From NCBI GenBank assembly GCA_946499505.1, contig CAMMSL010000020.1:1-40912 (forward strand): a DNA stretch of 40,912 bases, written 5' to 3'. Below the pieces are notes generated by a model. That model made no database searches. It was given only the letters and a program-made list of their open reading frames with translations, and was not told the DNA's origin. Position 1 is the first letter of the stretch. The number at the start of each line of letters is the position of its first letter. Positions 16,612 through 26,352 of this stretch are shown one piece after another. This stretch comes from an uncultured Lachnoclostridium sp. (lineage in GTDB: Bacteria; Bacillota; Clostridia; Lachnospirales; Lachnospiraceae). Both the position numbers and the translations under genes were made by a program.

Positions 16612-18345
16612 ATGTATTCGGCAACAGATGTAATGTGGGTTCTGGTTGCGGCCATTCTGGTGTTCTTTATGCAGGCAGGATTCGCACTTTGTGAGGCGGG
16701 ACTTACCCGGGCGAAGAATACGGGAAATATTCTCATGAAGAATATGATGGATTTCTGTATCGGAACACCGTGCTACTGGCTGATCGGATTCGGAATCATG
16801 TTTGCGGGCAGCGGACCGCTGATCGGCGGACTGGATCCTTTGATTCGGGGAAGCTACGATTTCGGAACACTTCCTACATGGTGTTACGCTATCTTCCAGA
16901 CCGTGTTCTGTGCGACTGCAGCGACGATCGTATCCGGATCCATGGCGGAGCGTACGAATTTCAAGGCTTACTGTATCTACAGTGCGGCGATCAGCCTGAT
17001 CGTATATCCGATCTCGGGTCACTGGATCTGGGGCGGCGGCTGGCTTTCATCCTTGAACTTCCATGATTTCGCAGGTTCTACCTGTGTACATATGGTAGGA
17101 GGCTTGATCGCATGTCTTGGAGCTGCAATGCTTGGACCCCGTATCGGAAAATACGATAAGAATGGCAAGGCGAGAGCAATTCCGGGCCATAATATGACAG
17201 CAATGGCTCTTGGTGTATTTATCCTCTGGTTCTGCTGGTTCGGTTTCAACGGCGGTTCTACAGTGGCGATGACAACAGATGCGGACATGGAGCTTGCCTC
17301 TCTTGTCATGTTTAATACAAACCTTGCAGCAGCTGTATCTACAGTTGCAGCAATGATCTTCACATGGCTGCGTTACGGCAAGCCGGATGTATCCATGACA
17401 TTTAATGCGGCTCTTGCGGGCCTTGTTGCAATTACGGCACCGTGTGACTGTGTCACTCCGGTGGGCGCATTCTTTATCGGACTGATCGCAGGTTTACTTG
17501 TAGTGCTTTCTGTTGAATTCTTCGACAATATAGCCAAGATCGATGATCCGGTAGGAGCGGTATCCGTCCATATGGTAAATGGTATATGGGGAACTCTTGC
17601 GGTCGGACTGTTCAGCAACGGCGGCGACGGCGTGGCACCCGGACTCTTCTACGGCGGCGGATTCAAACAGCTTGGCATACAGGCACTTGGCATTGTTTCA
17701 GTTGCGGCATATGTACTTATAGTAATGTTCATCGTATTTAAGATCATAGATAAGACAGTGGGCTTAAGAGTACCGGCTCAGGTTGAGATCGACGGCCTTG
17801 ATATCCATGAACACGGCCTTGCCTCCGCATATTCCGGCTTCGCGATCAATGATATGACAGGAATGGATATGGATGTGAATGAAAATACGGATCTTGGCGA
17901 GGAAGATTATGAGAAAGCCTCCAAAGCTCAGGTAGACGCGGCGGTTAAGGTTGTAAATAAGAAAACTGTTGTGGACGGTGTCTATGATACAGGAATGCAT
18001 AAGGTAAGTATTATCTGCAGACTGGCCAAGTTTGATGCACTGAAGACAGCACTCAATGAACTTGGAGTGACCGGTATCACCATGACGCAGGTTATGGGCT
18101 GCGGCATTCAGAAAGGCGCGGGAGAGAAATACCGCGGTGTTGAGCTGGATGCCAACCTGCTTCCGAAAGTGAAAGTAGAAGTCGTCGTAAGCAAGATTCC
18201 GGTAGATTCTGTGATCGAGGCGGCGAAGAAAGCACTGTATACCGGACATATCGGAGACGGCAAGATCTTTGTCTATAACGTAACGAGAGTAGTCAAGGTA
18301 AGGACCGGTGAAGAAGACTTCGCGGCGCTTCAGGATGTGGAATAG
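16612..18345 (+). CDS. amt: ammonium transporter fused to a P-II signalling domain
   Basis: A 577-aa Amt channel (about 11 helices, residues 1-400) with an attached P-II (GlnB-like) domain. Amt features include FFMQAGFALCEAGLTRAKN, the pore segment around SGHWIWGGGWL and HMVNGIWGTLAVGLF, and the linker DGLDIHEHG typical of the cytoplasmic tail. The P-II domain starts at Met462 (HKVSIICRLAKFDALKTAL) with the nucleotide loop TGHIGDGKIFVYNV and RTGEED near the end. In the T-loop the usual uridylylated tyrosine (GlnB Tyr51) is leucine (KYRGVEL). The frame is open from 16456, but AAAGGAGG just before the ATG at 16612 fixes the start. It should import ammonium and gate itself by energy and nitrogen state. 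The next gene converges 6 bases away. Confidence 0.93.
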   Translation: MYSATDVMWVLVAAILVFFMQAGFALCEAGLTRAKNTGNILMKNMMDFCIGTPCYWLIGFGIMFAGSGPLIGGLDPLIRGSYDFGTLPTWCYAIFQTVFCATAATIVSGSMAERTNFKAYCIYSAAISLIVYPISGHWIWGGGWLSSLNFHDFAGSTCVHMVGGLIACLGAAMLGPRIGKYDKNGKARAIPGHNMTAMALGVFILWFCWFGFNGGSTVAMTTDADMELASLVMFNTNLAAAVSTVAAMIFTWLRYGKPDVSMTFNAALAGLVAITAPCDCVTPVGAFFIGLIAGLLVVLSVEFFDNIAKIDDPVGAVSVHMVNGIWGTLAVGLFSNGGDGVAPGLFYGGGFKQLGIQALGIVSVAAYVLIVMFIVFKIIDKTVGLRVPAQVEIDGLDIHEHGLASAYSGFAINDMTGMDMDVNENTDLGEEDYEKASKAQVDAAVKVVNKKTVVDGVYDTGMHKVSIICRLAKFDALKTALNELGVTGITMTQVMGCGIQKGAGEKYRGVELDANLLPKVKVEVVVSKIPVDSVIEAAKKALYTGHIGDGKIFVYNVTRVVKVRTGEEDFAALQDVE

Positions 18346-18351
18346 TTTTGA

Positions 18352-19563
18352 TCATCCGTCTGCTTTTTCATGCAGTTTCGGGTCTTTCCGATACTGCAGC
18401 GGCGTGATACCATATTGTTTCTTAAAAGTGCTCTGAAAATGACTCTGACTTGAGAAGCATAGATAGCTGCTTATGACACTGACAGATTTGTCCGTGTTCT
18501 TAAGCAGCTGTTTTGCTTCTTCCATCTTACAGCGCAGGATGAATGCGCTCACAGAGAATCCCAGTTCTTTTTTAAAATAAGACGAAAAATAGCTCCGGCT
18601 GAATCCGACATGTTCTGCAACATCGGAAGCTGTGATATGTTCACATACGTTCTGCTGGATAAAGCGGATAGCATTTTGTATTATTCCGTCTGTGGAGACA
18701 GGCATCTGTGCATCGCGTACTTTTTCTGCAAAGGTATAGCTGATCTTACCCATCAGCTCATTCAGTGCATCCGGATCCGTGAGCTTTTCCGCAGCCTGAA
18801 TGAAATCATCTGAAAGCTGAAAAGCAGTATCTGAGTCAAGACCGCCTTCAATGGCTGCGCGGGTTGCAAGGGTAGTTGTAATAATTATATTATTCTTTAT
18901 CTGCCGGAGGGCAGTAGGGCCGGTAATGCCTGCATGCACCAGAGATTCATTAAAAGAAATCTTTTTCAGTGCATCTAAATTTCCGGTCCGGATGATCTCG
19001 GAAAAAAATTTTTCTACTTCATAGGAATTGTTATGTACAGCGTAGAATTTCTGTTCATATAGTCTGTCCGTACTTTCCTCTTTCTGTTCAAATGATCCTA
19101 ATGCGATGATATCAGTCAGACCCAGAATCTCCCGGTTTACACAGAAATTAATAAAAATCAGTTTCAAAAGGAAGCCATTTAAAGGCAGCTGTGGAATTTT
19201 CTGCATGAAATCAGAAAAAGCCTGCCTTTCCTCCTGCGGGACGACATAGTCGATACAAAGCTGATGGATTTCGGAATCCGAGTAGGGTGTCAGACTGACC
19301 GGACCGAACAGAAGCCGCCAGTCATTATTAAAGAAGACTTTCAGGCATCCGTAATAGATACCGTATTCTGCAGACATATAGGCGATCCTGTCAGTATTTT
19401 CCAGAAGCCTGTTGACATATTTCTCCGGAGGATATGTCAGAGAGGTCTGTTCCGGCTGTGCGTATAGGATTTGATTTTCTTTACAGCTGTAAATGTAAGA
19501 GGGAATATTAGCGTCCAGATACAGCATTTTTAAAAAGTTTTCAAGGGAATATACGGAATCCAT
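18352..19563 (-). CDS. AraC family transcriptional regulator of cassette A
   Basis: A 403-aa regulator with a C-terminal AraC-type DNA-binding domain (about 298-395): the first helix-turn-helix is ITASDVAEHVGFSRSYFSSYFKKELG and the second ends SYLCFSSQSHFQSTFKKQYGITPLQYR. The N-terminal 180 residues form an unidentified sensory region. The middle contains ATLATRAAIEGGLDSDTAF, a segment also present in the second regulator in this window, so the two are paralogues. It is divergent from the GH3-GPH-GH78 operon that follows and is the likely activator or repressor of it. AAGGAGG precedes the ATG. Tandem 20-bp repeats in the intergenic gap are candidate binding sites. Confidence 0.92.
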   Translation of the reverse strand: MDSVYSLENFLKMLYLDANIPSYIYSCKENQILYAQPEQTSLTYPPEKYVNRLLENTDRIAYMSAEYGIYYGCLKVFFNNDWRLLFGPVSLTPYSDSEIHQLCIDYVVPQEERQAFSDFMQKIPQLPLNGFLLKLIFINFCVNREILGLTDIIALGSFEQKEESTDRLYEQKFYAVHNNSYEVEKFFSEIIRTGNLDALKKISFNESLVHAGITGPTALRQIKNNIIITTTLATRAAIEGGLDSDTAFQLSDDFIQAAEKLTDPDALNELMGKISYTFAEKVRDAQMPVSTDGIIQNAIRFIQQNVCEHITASDVAEHVGFSRSYFSSYFKKELGFSVSAFILRCKMEEAKQLLKNTDKSVSVISSYLCFSSQSHFQSTFKKQYGITPLQYRKDPKLHEKADG

Positions 19564-19652
19564 CGATACACTTCCTCCTTATATATATTCGTCAGAAACA
19601 GTATGATCCTGTAAATAAGTTTAATAGGGAAATATAGATTGGTCAAGAAAAA

Positions 19653-19690
19653 AGAGAACAAAAATATAAAATAGAGAACAAATATAAAAT
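19653..19690 (+). promoter_or_regulatory. tandem 20-bp direct repeat upstream of cassette A (AraC site candidate)
   Basis: AGAGAACAAAAATATAAAAT (19653-19672) is followed directly by a second copy with a 2-base deletion (19673-19690). Two direct repeats one helical double-turn apart are what AraC-family dimers commonly bind. The AT-rich copy may also overlap the -10 region. Confidence 0.5.
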
Positions 19691-19741
19691 ACTGATTCCG
19701 GATTCTGTCATAAAATGGGTACAGTTAAAGGAGGAACAGTA

Positions 19742-22042
19742 ATGACGAGAGAAAAGATCAGAGATCTGGTGTCCCAAATGACACTGGAAGAGAAAGCCGG
19801 GATGTGTTCCGGAGCTGATTTCTGGCATCTGAAAGGAGTGGAACGTCTCGGAATCCCGTCTGTCATGGTTACGGACGGACCGCACGGACTGCGCAAACAG
19901 GCGGAAGCCGCAGATCATCTGGGAATCAATGAGAGTGAGAAGGCTGTCTGCTTCCCGGCAGGATGCGCAACTGCTTCCAGTTTTGACAGAAATATACTGA
20001 AAAAACTGGGTGAGACGATCGGGCAGGAATGTCAGGCGATGGGAATCAGCACCATTCTTGGACCTGCAATCAACATTAAGCGCTCTCCGCTCTGCGGAAG
20101 GAACTTTGAATATTATTCCGAAGATCCGTATGCAGCGTCTGAACTTGCAGCTTCCATGATTCAGGGTGTCCAGAGCAAAAATGTGGGAACCAGCGTAAAG
20201 CATTTTCTGGCAAATAATCAGGAAAAACGAAGGATGACCAGCTCCTCGGATGTGGATGAACGGACTCTGCGGGAAATCTATCTGACTGCTTTTGAGGGTG
20301 CGGTAAAAGAAGGAGAGCCGTGGACTGTAATGAATTCCTACAACCGGATCAACGGAAAATATGTGGGTGAATCGAAAGAATATCTTACGGATATTCTGAG
20401 AAATGAGTGGGGATTTGACGGCTATGTAGTATCTGATTGGGGCGCTGTCAATGACCGTGTGGAAAGCCTTAAGGCAGGGCTGGATCTTGAGATGCCTTCA
20501 AGCGGCGGCATGAATGACGCCCTGATCGTTGAAGCAGTAAAAGACGGCACGCTGGATGAAAGTGTAGTGGATACGGCATGCGAACGCATTATCGATATTA
20601 TTTTCCGTTATGCGGAAAACAGAGATCTGGATGCGAAACTAGATCTCAGGGAAGACCATGAGACAGCGGCGGCCATCGAAGAAGAGTGTATCGTACTGCT
20701 GAAAAATGATGATAATATCCTTCCGCTGTTAAAGGAAAAGAAAGTAGCGTTCATTGGAAAATATGCGGAGTCGCCAAGATATCAGGGCGGCGGCAGCTCC
20801 CATATCAACAGCTGGAAAGTAGAATCTGCGCTTGAAGCTGTCAAAGAAATCGCGGAAGTGACCTATGCGAGAGGCTATGATGATGCAGAAGATAAAACAG
20901 ATGAAGCGCTCCTTGCAGAGGCAGTAAAGACAGCGCAAGAAGCGGATGCGGCAGTTATCTTTGCCGGGCTTCCGGACAACTTTGAATCCGAAGGATATGA
21001 CAGGAAACATCTGAATATGCCGAATTGCCAGAATACTCTGATCGAAAAAGTGGCAGAAGTACAGAAAAATGTAATTGTTGTCCTGCACAATGGTTCGCCG
21101 GTGCTGATGCCGTGGAAAGATAAAGTAAAGGGTATTGTTGAGGCATATCTGGGCGGTCAGGCTGTAGGAAGAGCAGTTGTCAATATCCTGTATGGAAACG
21201 TAAATCCGAGCGGACGTCTTCCGGAGACATTTCCGGCAAGGCTGGAGGATACACCATGTTATCTGACATATGGAAAAGGGGGAGACCATGCGGTATATCA
21301 GGAAGGTGTATTCGTCGGATACAGGTATTACACATCTGTAGACAGAGAAGTGCTGTTTCCTTTCGGATATGGGCTTTCTTATACCGAATTCACATACAGC
21401 GGCCTGAAGCTGGACAAGGAGAAGATGACAGATCAGGACACTCTGACAGTGACGGTGAAAGTGCAGAATACAGGCGGCAGAAGGGGAAAAGAAGTAGTAC
21501 AGCTCTATGTCTCACCGTTTACAGGTGAAACGATCCGTCCGGCGGTGGAACTGAGAGGATTTGATAAGATCGAGCTGGAACCGGGAGAGGAAAAAGAAGT
21601 ATCTTTTACACTGGATAAGAGAGCTTTTGCATACTGGAATGAAGAAATACATGACTGGTATGTGGAAAGCGGAGAATATCAGATCCGGATCGGAAAAAAT
21701 GCACAGGATATGGTTTTATGTGTACCGGTACAGGTACAGGGAACAAGAGAAATCCCGAAAGTATATTCCCTGAACAGCTGTCTCGGCCCCCTGATGAGAG
21801 ATCCGAAAGCACAGGCTGTAATGGGTGCTTTTATGGGAAATATGTCCCAGAATACAGAAGCTGATGAAGTACAGAAACAGCAGGAGCTGCAGGCTGAGAA
21901 TCCTGACGCCGCCGTGAGCAGCGAGATGATGGCGGCTATGATGGAGGATATGCCGCTCAGACAGCTGCTAAGCTTTGTGCCCGGCGTCACTCGGGAGATG
22001 CTGCAGCAGTTAATAGATGCGTTGAATGCACAGAAAAAATAA
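19742..22042 (+). CDS. GH3 family beta-glucosidase (cassette A)
   Basis: A 766-aa cytoplasmic glycoside hydrolase family 3 enzyme releasing terminal beta-linked glucose or a related sugar. The N-terminal TIM barrel shows TDGPHGLRKQ (Asp45), GRNFEYYSEDP, SVKHF (Lys153-His154) and the nucleophile Asp232 in VVSDWGA. The second domain has the acid/base region FESEGYDR, and a fibronectin-III-like domain follows (about 560-670). Residues 675-766 are a Met- and Gln-rich helical tail beyond the usual domains, resembling the end of the GH78 enzyme two genes downstream. No signal peptide is present. The chosen ATG has AAAGGAGG seven bases upstream; an in-frame ATG nine codons earlier (19715) lacks one. 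First gene of an operon with a transporter and GH78. Confidence 0.93.
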   Translation: MTREKIRDLVSQMTLEEKAGMCSGADFWHLKGVERLGIPSVMVTDGPHGLRKQAEAADHLGINESEKAVCFPAGCATASSFDRNILKKLGETIGQECQAMGISTILGPAINIKRSPLCGRNFEYYSEDPYAASELAASMIQGVQSKNVGTSVKHFLANNQEKRRMTSSSDVDERTLREIYLTAFEGAVKEGEPWTVMNSYNRINGKYVGESKEYLTDILRNEWGFDGYVVSDWGAVNDRVESLKAGLDLEMPSSGGMNDALIVEAVKDGTLDESVVDTACERIIDIIFRYAENRDLDAKLDLREDHETAAAIEEECIVLLKNDDNILPLLKEKKVAFIGKYAESPRYQGGGSSHINSWKVESALEAVKEIAEVTYARGYDDAEDKTDEALLAEAVKTAQEADAAVIFAGLPDNFESEGYDRKHLNMPNCQNTLIEKVAEVQKNVIVVLHNGSPVLMPWKDKVKGIVEAYLGGQAVGRAVVNILYGNVNPSGRLPETFPARLEDTPCYLTYGKGGDHAVYQEGVFVGYRYYTSVDREVLFPFGYGLSYTEFTYSGLKLDKEKMTDQDTLTVTVKVQNTGGRRGKEVVQLYVSPFTGETIRPAVELRGFDKIELEPGEEKEVSFTLDKRAFAYWNEEIHDWYVESGEYQIRIGKNAQDMVLCVPVQVQGTREIPKVYSLNSCLGPLMRDPKAQAVMGAFMGNMSQNTEADEVQKQQELQAENPDAAVSSEMMAAMMEDMPLRQLLSFVPGVTREMLQQLIDALNAQKK

Positions 22043-22077
22043 AAGAATGAGGTAAGAAAAAGAAAGGAAGAGAGAAA

Positions 22078-23481
22078 ATGGCAAAGAAACCACTTGGCAA
22101 AGATAAGATGGGAATACAGAAAGTTATGCGCATGCCTGACTATCTTGGAGACGCGGCAGGTCAGTTTTCACTGAATGCGATCAGCGGACTGGTCGGACAG
22201 CTTACATACTTTTATACAGACAAAGTAGGTGTTGCGGCAGGAGCTATCGCTACGGCGCTCCTGATCGTCAAGATTCTGGATGCTTTTACAGATATTATTA
22301 TGGGATATATTGTCGATCATACGAAACCGGGAAAAGAGAAATACAGACCGTGGATCTTACGTATGATTATTCCGATGGCTGTTGTTATGGTTCTGATGTT
22401 TACGGTTCCGTCAAATGTCAGCTCACCACTGCAGATCGCGTATATGTTCATCACCAATTTCCTGTTCACTGCAGTCATCTATACGATCATCTGTGTTCCT
22501 TATCAGGCGATCATGGTTGTCCGGACGAACAGTCAGGAAGAGCGTGCAAAGATGGGAACGTGGCGTGCGGCCGCCGGCTATGTATCAGGAATGATCATTG
22601 CAGTTATGATCATCCCGATCACAAATATGCTGGGCGGAGACCAGAAGGCATGGGTAATATTCAGCGCTGGTCTCGCTGTGATTTCAGCAATCCTTCTGTT
22701 TGTGACTTATAAGACAAGTAAAGAGTATGCTGCGGCTGACGGTCAGACTGCGGAGATACCTGCAGAACCGGAAGAGGAGTCTGTTCCTTTTGCTGAGACT
22801 TTGAAATGTCTGTTCCGCAACAAATACTGGGTAATGGCCCTGATTCTTGCGATATGCTCGAATATCTTTTATGGACTGTCGAATTCGTCAGGAACATATT
22901 ACTGCAAATGGATCTATGGAAACGACAATCTGGTAGGAATCTTAGGCGGAGTCGGACTGATCCCTACAATACTGGGATTTGTTGTTACTCCGATCATGAT
23001 CAAGACTCTGGGCGTTACGAAATCGCTTCGTGTGTCCTTTGTGATCGGTATTATCGGCAATGTACTGCGAATCATAAATCCGTATAACTTTGTTTACAAT
23101 GCGGTTCTGGGATGCTTCTCCACGTTTGCAAATATTCCGATGATGTGTCTGCTCGGAACAATTACGGCAATGTCCATCGACTATAATGAATACAAATTTG
23201 GAAAGCGGATGGTTGGCTCCTCCCAGGCGGCTGCCAGCTTCGGCTCAAAGGTAGGAAACGGTGTGGGAGCATCTATGATCGGCTGGTGTCTGGCAATCGC
23301 AGCGTATGATGCAACAGCAACAGTACTGACTCCGGCAGTAAAACAGGCAATCTTCACATTCAATATCTATGCACCGCTTGCAATGTTTGTGATCATGTTT
23401 ATTGTTGCAATGAAATTCGATCTTGAGAAGAAACTTCCGGAGATTCAGGCGGAACTGCAAAAGAAAAATAATAAAAACTAA
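22078..23481 (+). CDS. GPH family sugar symporter, MFS superfamily (cassette A)
   Basis: A 467-aa, 12-helix transporter of the glycoside-pentoside-hexuronide:cation symporter group, recognised by the N-terminal YLGDAAGQFSLNAISGLVGQLTYFYTDKVG-like segment, the LDAFTDIIMGYIVDHT loop (family DxxxDxxxGxxxDxT pattern) and the central loop before the second six helices. It should import a glycoside or the oligosaccharide substrate with Na+ or H+. It lies 35 bases after the GH3 gene and 17-95 bases before the GH78 gene, depending on that gene's start, all on one strand, so the three are almost certainly one operon. GAAAGGAAG precedes the ATG. Confidence 0.92.
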   Translation: MAKKPLGKDKMGIQKVMRMPDYLGDAAGQFSLNAISGLVGQLTYFYTDKVGVAAGAIATALLIVKILDAFTDIIMGYIVDHTKPGKEKYRPWILRMIIPMAVVMVLMFTVPSNVSSPLQIAYMFITNFLFTAVIYTIICVPYQAIMVVRTNSQEERAKMGTWRAAAGYVSGMIIAVMIIPITNMLGGDQKAWVIFSAGLAVISAILLFVTYKTSKEYAAADGQTAEIPAEPEEESVPFAETLKCLFRNKYWVMALILAICSNIFYGLSNSSGTYYCKWIYGNDNLVGILGGVGLIPTILGFVVTPIMIKTLGVTKSLRVSFVIGIIGNVLRIINPYNFVYNAVLGCFSTFANIPMMCLLGTITAMSIDYNEYKFGKRMVGSSQAAASFGSKVGNGVGASMIGWCLAIAAYDATATVLTPAVKQAIFTFNIYAPLAMFVIMFIVAMKFDLEKKLPEIQAELQKKNNKN

Positions 23482-23576
23482 ATAACTGCCGGGAGGATAT
23501 GATGCAGCGGAGCGCGGGTAATCCTGTGGTCCGCTGTGTCAGAATAATGAAAAGGCAGAGTCAGGAGGAAGAGAAC

Positions 23577-26300
23577 GTGAAAATATATGATCTCAGAACA
23601 GAATACAGAAAAGCTCCTTTCGGATTGTCTGTGTATCATCCGCGGTTTTCATGGAAGATGCGTTCGGATGAGAAGAATGTGATCCAGACCATCTATCGGA
23701 TACAGGTCGCGGAGGGTGAGCGTTCCGTCTGGGATACAGGGATGACAGAAAGCAGCAATTCCGTGCTTATTCCATATGAAGGTGAGCAGCTGAAGGATGA
23801 AACTCTTTATCAGGTAAAAGTGACGGTATGGGATAATTATGGCAGGGCAGACAGCGTGGAAGATTCTTTTGAGACAGGTGTTTTTGATCCGAAGTCATTT
23901 CAGGCTCAGATGATTACCCATGATTTCCCGGAAGATGAAACGGCATGTCCCGTATTTTTTCGCAGTTTCCGGACAGAAAAACCGGTGGCAAAGGCAGTTG
24001 CATACGCGACATCTCTGGGAGTGTATGAAATGCGTGTCAACGGTGTGAAGATCGGGCAGGACAGGATGACTCCCGGATGGACCAGTTATCATAAAAGACT
24101 CCAGTATCAGGAATATGATATCACACAGCAGATACAGAAAGACAATCTTGCAGAGATTATTGTCGGAAACGGATGGTACAAAGGAATCTTCGGATTCGAT
24201 TTAAGGCCGGACCGATACGGGGACAGGACGGCCGCCTTTGCGGAACTCCATATTACCTATGAGGACGGGGAAAAAGAAATAATAGTGACGGATGAGAGCT
24301 GGAGCGTACGTACCGGAGAGATCCGTTACAGTGAGATCTACATGGGAGAGACCATCGACACGGTGACGGCGGATTACCGTACCGGAAAGGTCTCTGTCAT
24401 GGAGTTTGACAAGTCGGTCCTGATGGCACAGGAAAACGAGCCTGTCAGAATTACAGAGCGGATTCCCGCAAAAGAACTGATCGTGACTCCGAAAGGGGAG
24501 CACCTTGTTGATTTCGGACAGAATCTGACCGGTGTGGTGGAAGTGAAGCTAAGAGGTGAGAAAGGACAGAAGATTGTAATACACCATGCCGAGACTCTGG
24601 ATAAGGATGGAAATTTCTATCCTGAGACACTTCGCTCCGCCAAATCAGAAGATACATACATCTGCAATGGGGAAGAGCAGACCTTTCTCCCTCATTTTAC
24701 TTTCCACGGTTTCCGCTATATCAAAGTGGATGGGATTGAAGAGATGAAACCGGAGATGTTCACCGCCTGTGTCATGCATTCGGATATGGAGCAGACTGGG
24801 ACATTTTCCTGTTCCAGTCAGAAGGTAAATCAGCTGCAGAGCAATATTTCATGGGGAATGAGAGACAATTTCCTTGACATCCCTACAGACTGTCCCCAGA
24901 GGGATGAACGTCTTGGCTGGATGGGAGATGCTCAGGTGTTTTCATGGACAGCTTCTTATTTAAGAAATACGGCGCTGTTCTTTACAAAATGGATGAGGGA
25001 TGTATCGGCGGATTCTTCTCTGGAACAGGGCGTACCCCATGTGGTCCCCGATATTCTGGGACAGTACAGTTCATCAGCATGGAGCGATGCGGCGGTCATA
25101 GTTCCGTGGGTAGTGTATCAGACTTACGGCGATAAGCGGATTCTGGAAGAAAACTGGAAATGTATGCACGAGTGGGTGGATTATATCACAAACCACTGCG
25201 AGGAGAACGGGCTGTGGATGACCGGATTCCAGTACGGCGACTGGCTCGCCCTTGATAAGGAGGAGAGTGCGGACCGTACCGGTGCTACGGACAAATATAT
25301 GATTGCCAATGCCTATTATCTCTATGTGACAGATCTGGTAAAGCAGACGGCTGAGGTGCTCGGATTTGCGGATGAAGCGGAGAAATATGCACATTTGTAC
25401 GAAAAAACACTTGTGGCATTCCAAAAGGAATACTATACAGAGACCGGAAGAATTGTCAGCGAAACACAGACCGGATGTATTCTTTCCCTGTATTTTAATC
25501 TCGCAAGAGAAAAAGACCGCGGCAGGATCCTGAAGACCCTGCTTACCAATATTGAGAATCACAAGAATCATCTGGCAACCGGATTTGTTGGGACTCCTTA
25601 TATCTGCCATGCCCTGTCAGAAAACGGCGCCCACGATATGGCGTGTACGCTGTTTATGAGGGAGGACTATCCTTCGTGGCTGTATGCAGTGAATATGGGA
25701 GCAACAACAATATGGGAGAGATGGAATTCGATCAAACCGGATGGTACTTTTGATGAATCGGGAATGAATTCCCTTAACCATTACGCCTATGGCTCTATCG
25801 GGGACTGGATGTACCGGAAGATCGCGGGGATCAACCAGCTGGAACCGGGATATAAGAAGATTCTGATCAGGCCTATGTTTGTCAAAGGAATTGATGAAGC
25901 TGGAGCGGAGCTGGAATCTCCTTACGGAAAGATTGCATGCAGATACAGCTGCAAAGACGGCAAGATACGGATCCATGTGGAAATACCGGCAAATACGACC
26001 GCAGTTATTATCCTTCCGGAAAAGGAAGGAGAGATCGAGACCGGTTCCGGAGTCTATGATTATGAATATGACACTGCAACAAGCCTGAAAGCAGAACGGT
26101 TCAGTATGGACAGTACTCTTGCGGAAATCGTGACTCAGCCTTTGGCAGTACAGATGTTTGAACAGTTCGCACCGGGAATGCTGGACGGACCTATGATCCA
26201 GTTCGCCATGCAGATGACATTGGCCGAGATGCTGGGTGCAGCACCGGATGCAAGACCGATGTTTGAAGCTGTTGTGGCGGCTCTAAATGCGCAGGAATAA
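23577..26300 (+). CDS. GH78 alpha-L-rhamnosidase (cassette A)
   Basis: A 907-aa family 78 enzyme that removes terminal alpha-L-rhamnose. N-terminal beta-sandwich domains (including VNGVKIGQDRMTPGWTSY) precede the (alpha/alpha)6 barrel. There the conserved DIPTDCPQRDERLGWMGDAQ starts at Asp434 and the second catalytic Glu lies in TTIWERW (Glu714); a C-terminal beta domain follows (about 760-835). Residues 842-907 form a helical tail like that of the GH3 enzyme, ending ALNAQE. I chose GTG 23577 because AGGAGG lies 8 bases upstream and the protein then aligns with its paralogue; an ATG at 23499 or 23502 with GGGAGG upstream is a real alternative. No signal peptide, so it acts in the cytoplasm. 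Confidence 0.9.
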   Translation: MKIYDLRTEYRKAPFGLSVYHPRFSWKMRSDEKNVIQTIYRIQVAEGERSVWDTGMTESSNSVLIPYEGEQLKDETLYQVKVTVWDNYGRADSVEDSFETGVFDPKSFQAQMITHDFPEDETACPVFFRSFRTEKPVAKAVAYATSLGVYEMRVNGVKIGQDRMTPGWTSYHKRLQYQEYDITQQIQKDNLAEIIVGNGWYKGIFGFDLRPDRYGDRTAAFAELHITYEDGEKEIIVTDESWSVRTGEIRYSEIYMGETIDTVTADYRTGKVSVMEFDKSVLMAQENEPVRITERIPAKELIVTPKGEHLVDFGQNLTGVVEVKLRGEKGQKIVIHHAETLDKDGNFYPETLRSAKSEDTYICNGEEQTFLPHFTFHGFRYIKVDGIEEMKPEMFTACVMHSDMEQTGTFSCSSQKVNQLQSNISWGMRDNFLDIPTDCPQRDERLGWMGDAQVFSWTASYLRNTALFFTKWMRDVSADSSLEQGVPHVVPDILGQYSSSAWSDAAVIVPWVVYQTYGDKRILEENWKCMHEWVDYITNHCEENGLWMTGFQYGDWLALDKEESADRTGATDKYMIANAYYLYVTDLVKQTAEVLGFADEAEKYAHLYEKTLVAFQKEYYTETGRIVSETQTGCILSLYFNLAREKDRGRILKTLLTNIENHKNHLATGFVGTPYICHALSENGAHDMACTLFMREDYPSWLYAVNMGATTIWERWNSIKPDGTFDESGMNSLNHYAYGSIGDWMYRKIAGINQLEPGYKKILIRPMFVKGIDEAGAELESPYGKIACRYSCKDGKIRIHVEIPANTTAVIILPEKEGEIETGSGVYDYEYDTATSLKAERFSMDSTLAEIVTQPLAVQMFEQFAPGMLDGPMIQFAMQMTLAEMLGAAPDARPMFEAVVAALNAQE

Positions 26301-26352
26301 GGAAGTGGCAGTATAGAACTGCTGAATATCCATATGAGGGTCTTGTAATTTA

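Noticed and set aside
16594-17022. Long minus-strand frame opposite amt
   Set aside because: Low-complexity shadow of the ammonium transporter gene.
18346-18351. Terminator between amt and the convergent regulator gene
   Set aside because: The gap is only 6 bases and no stem with a T-run could be found around it.
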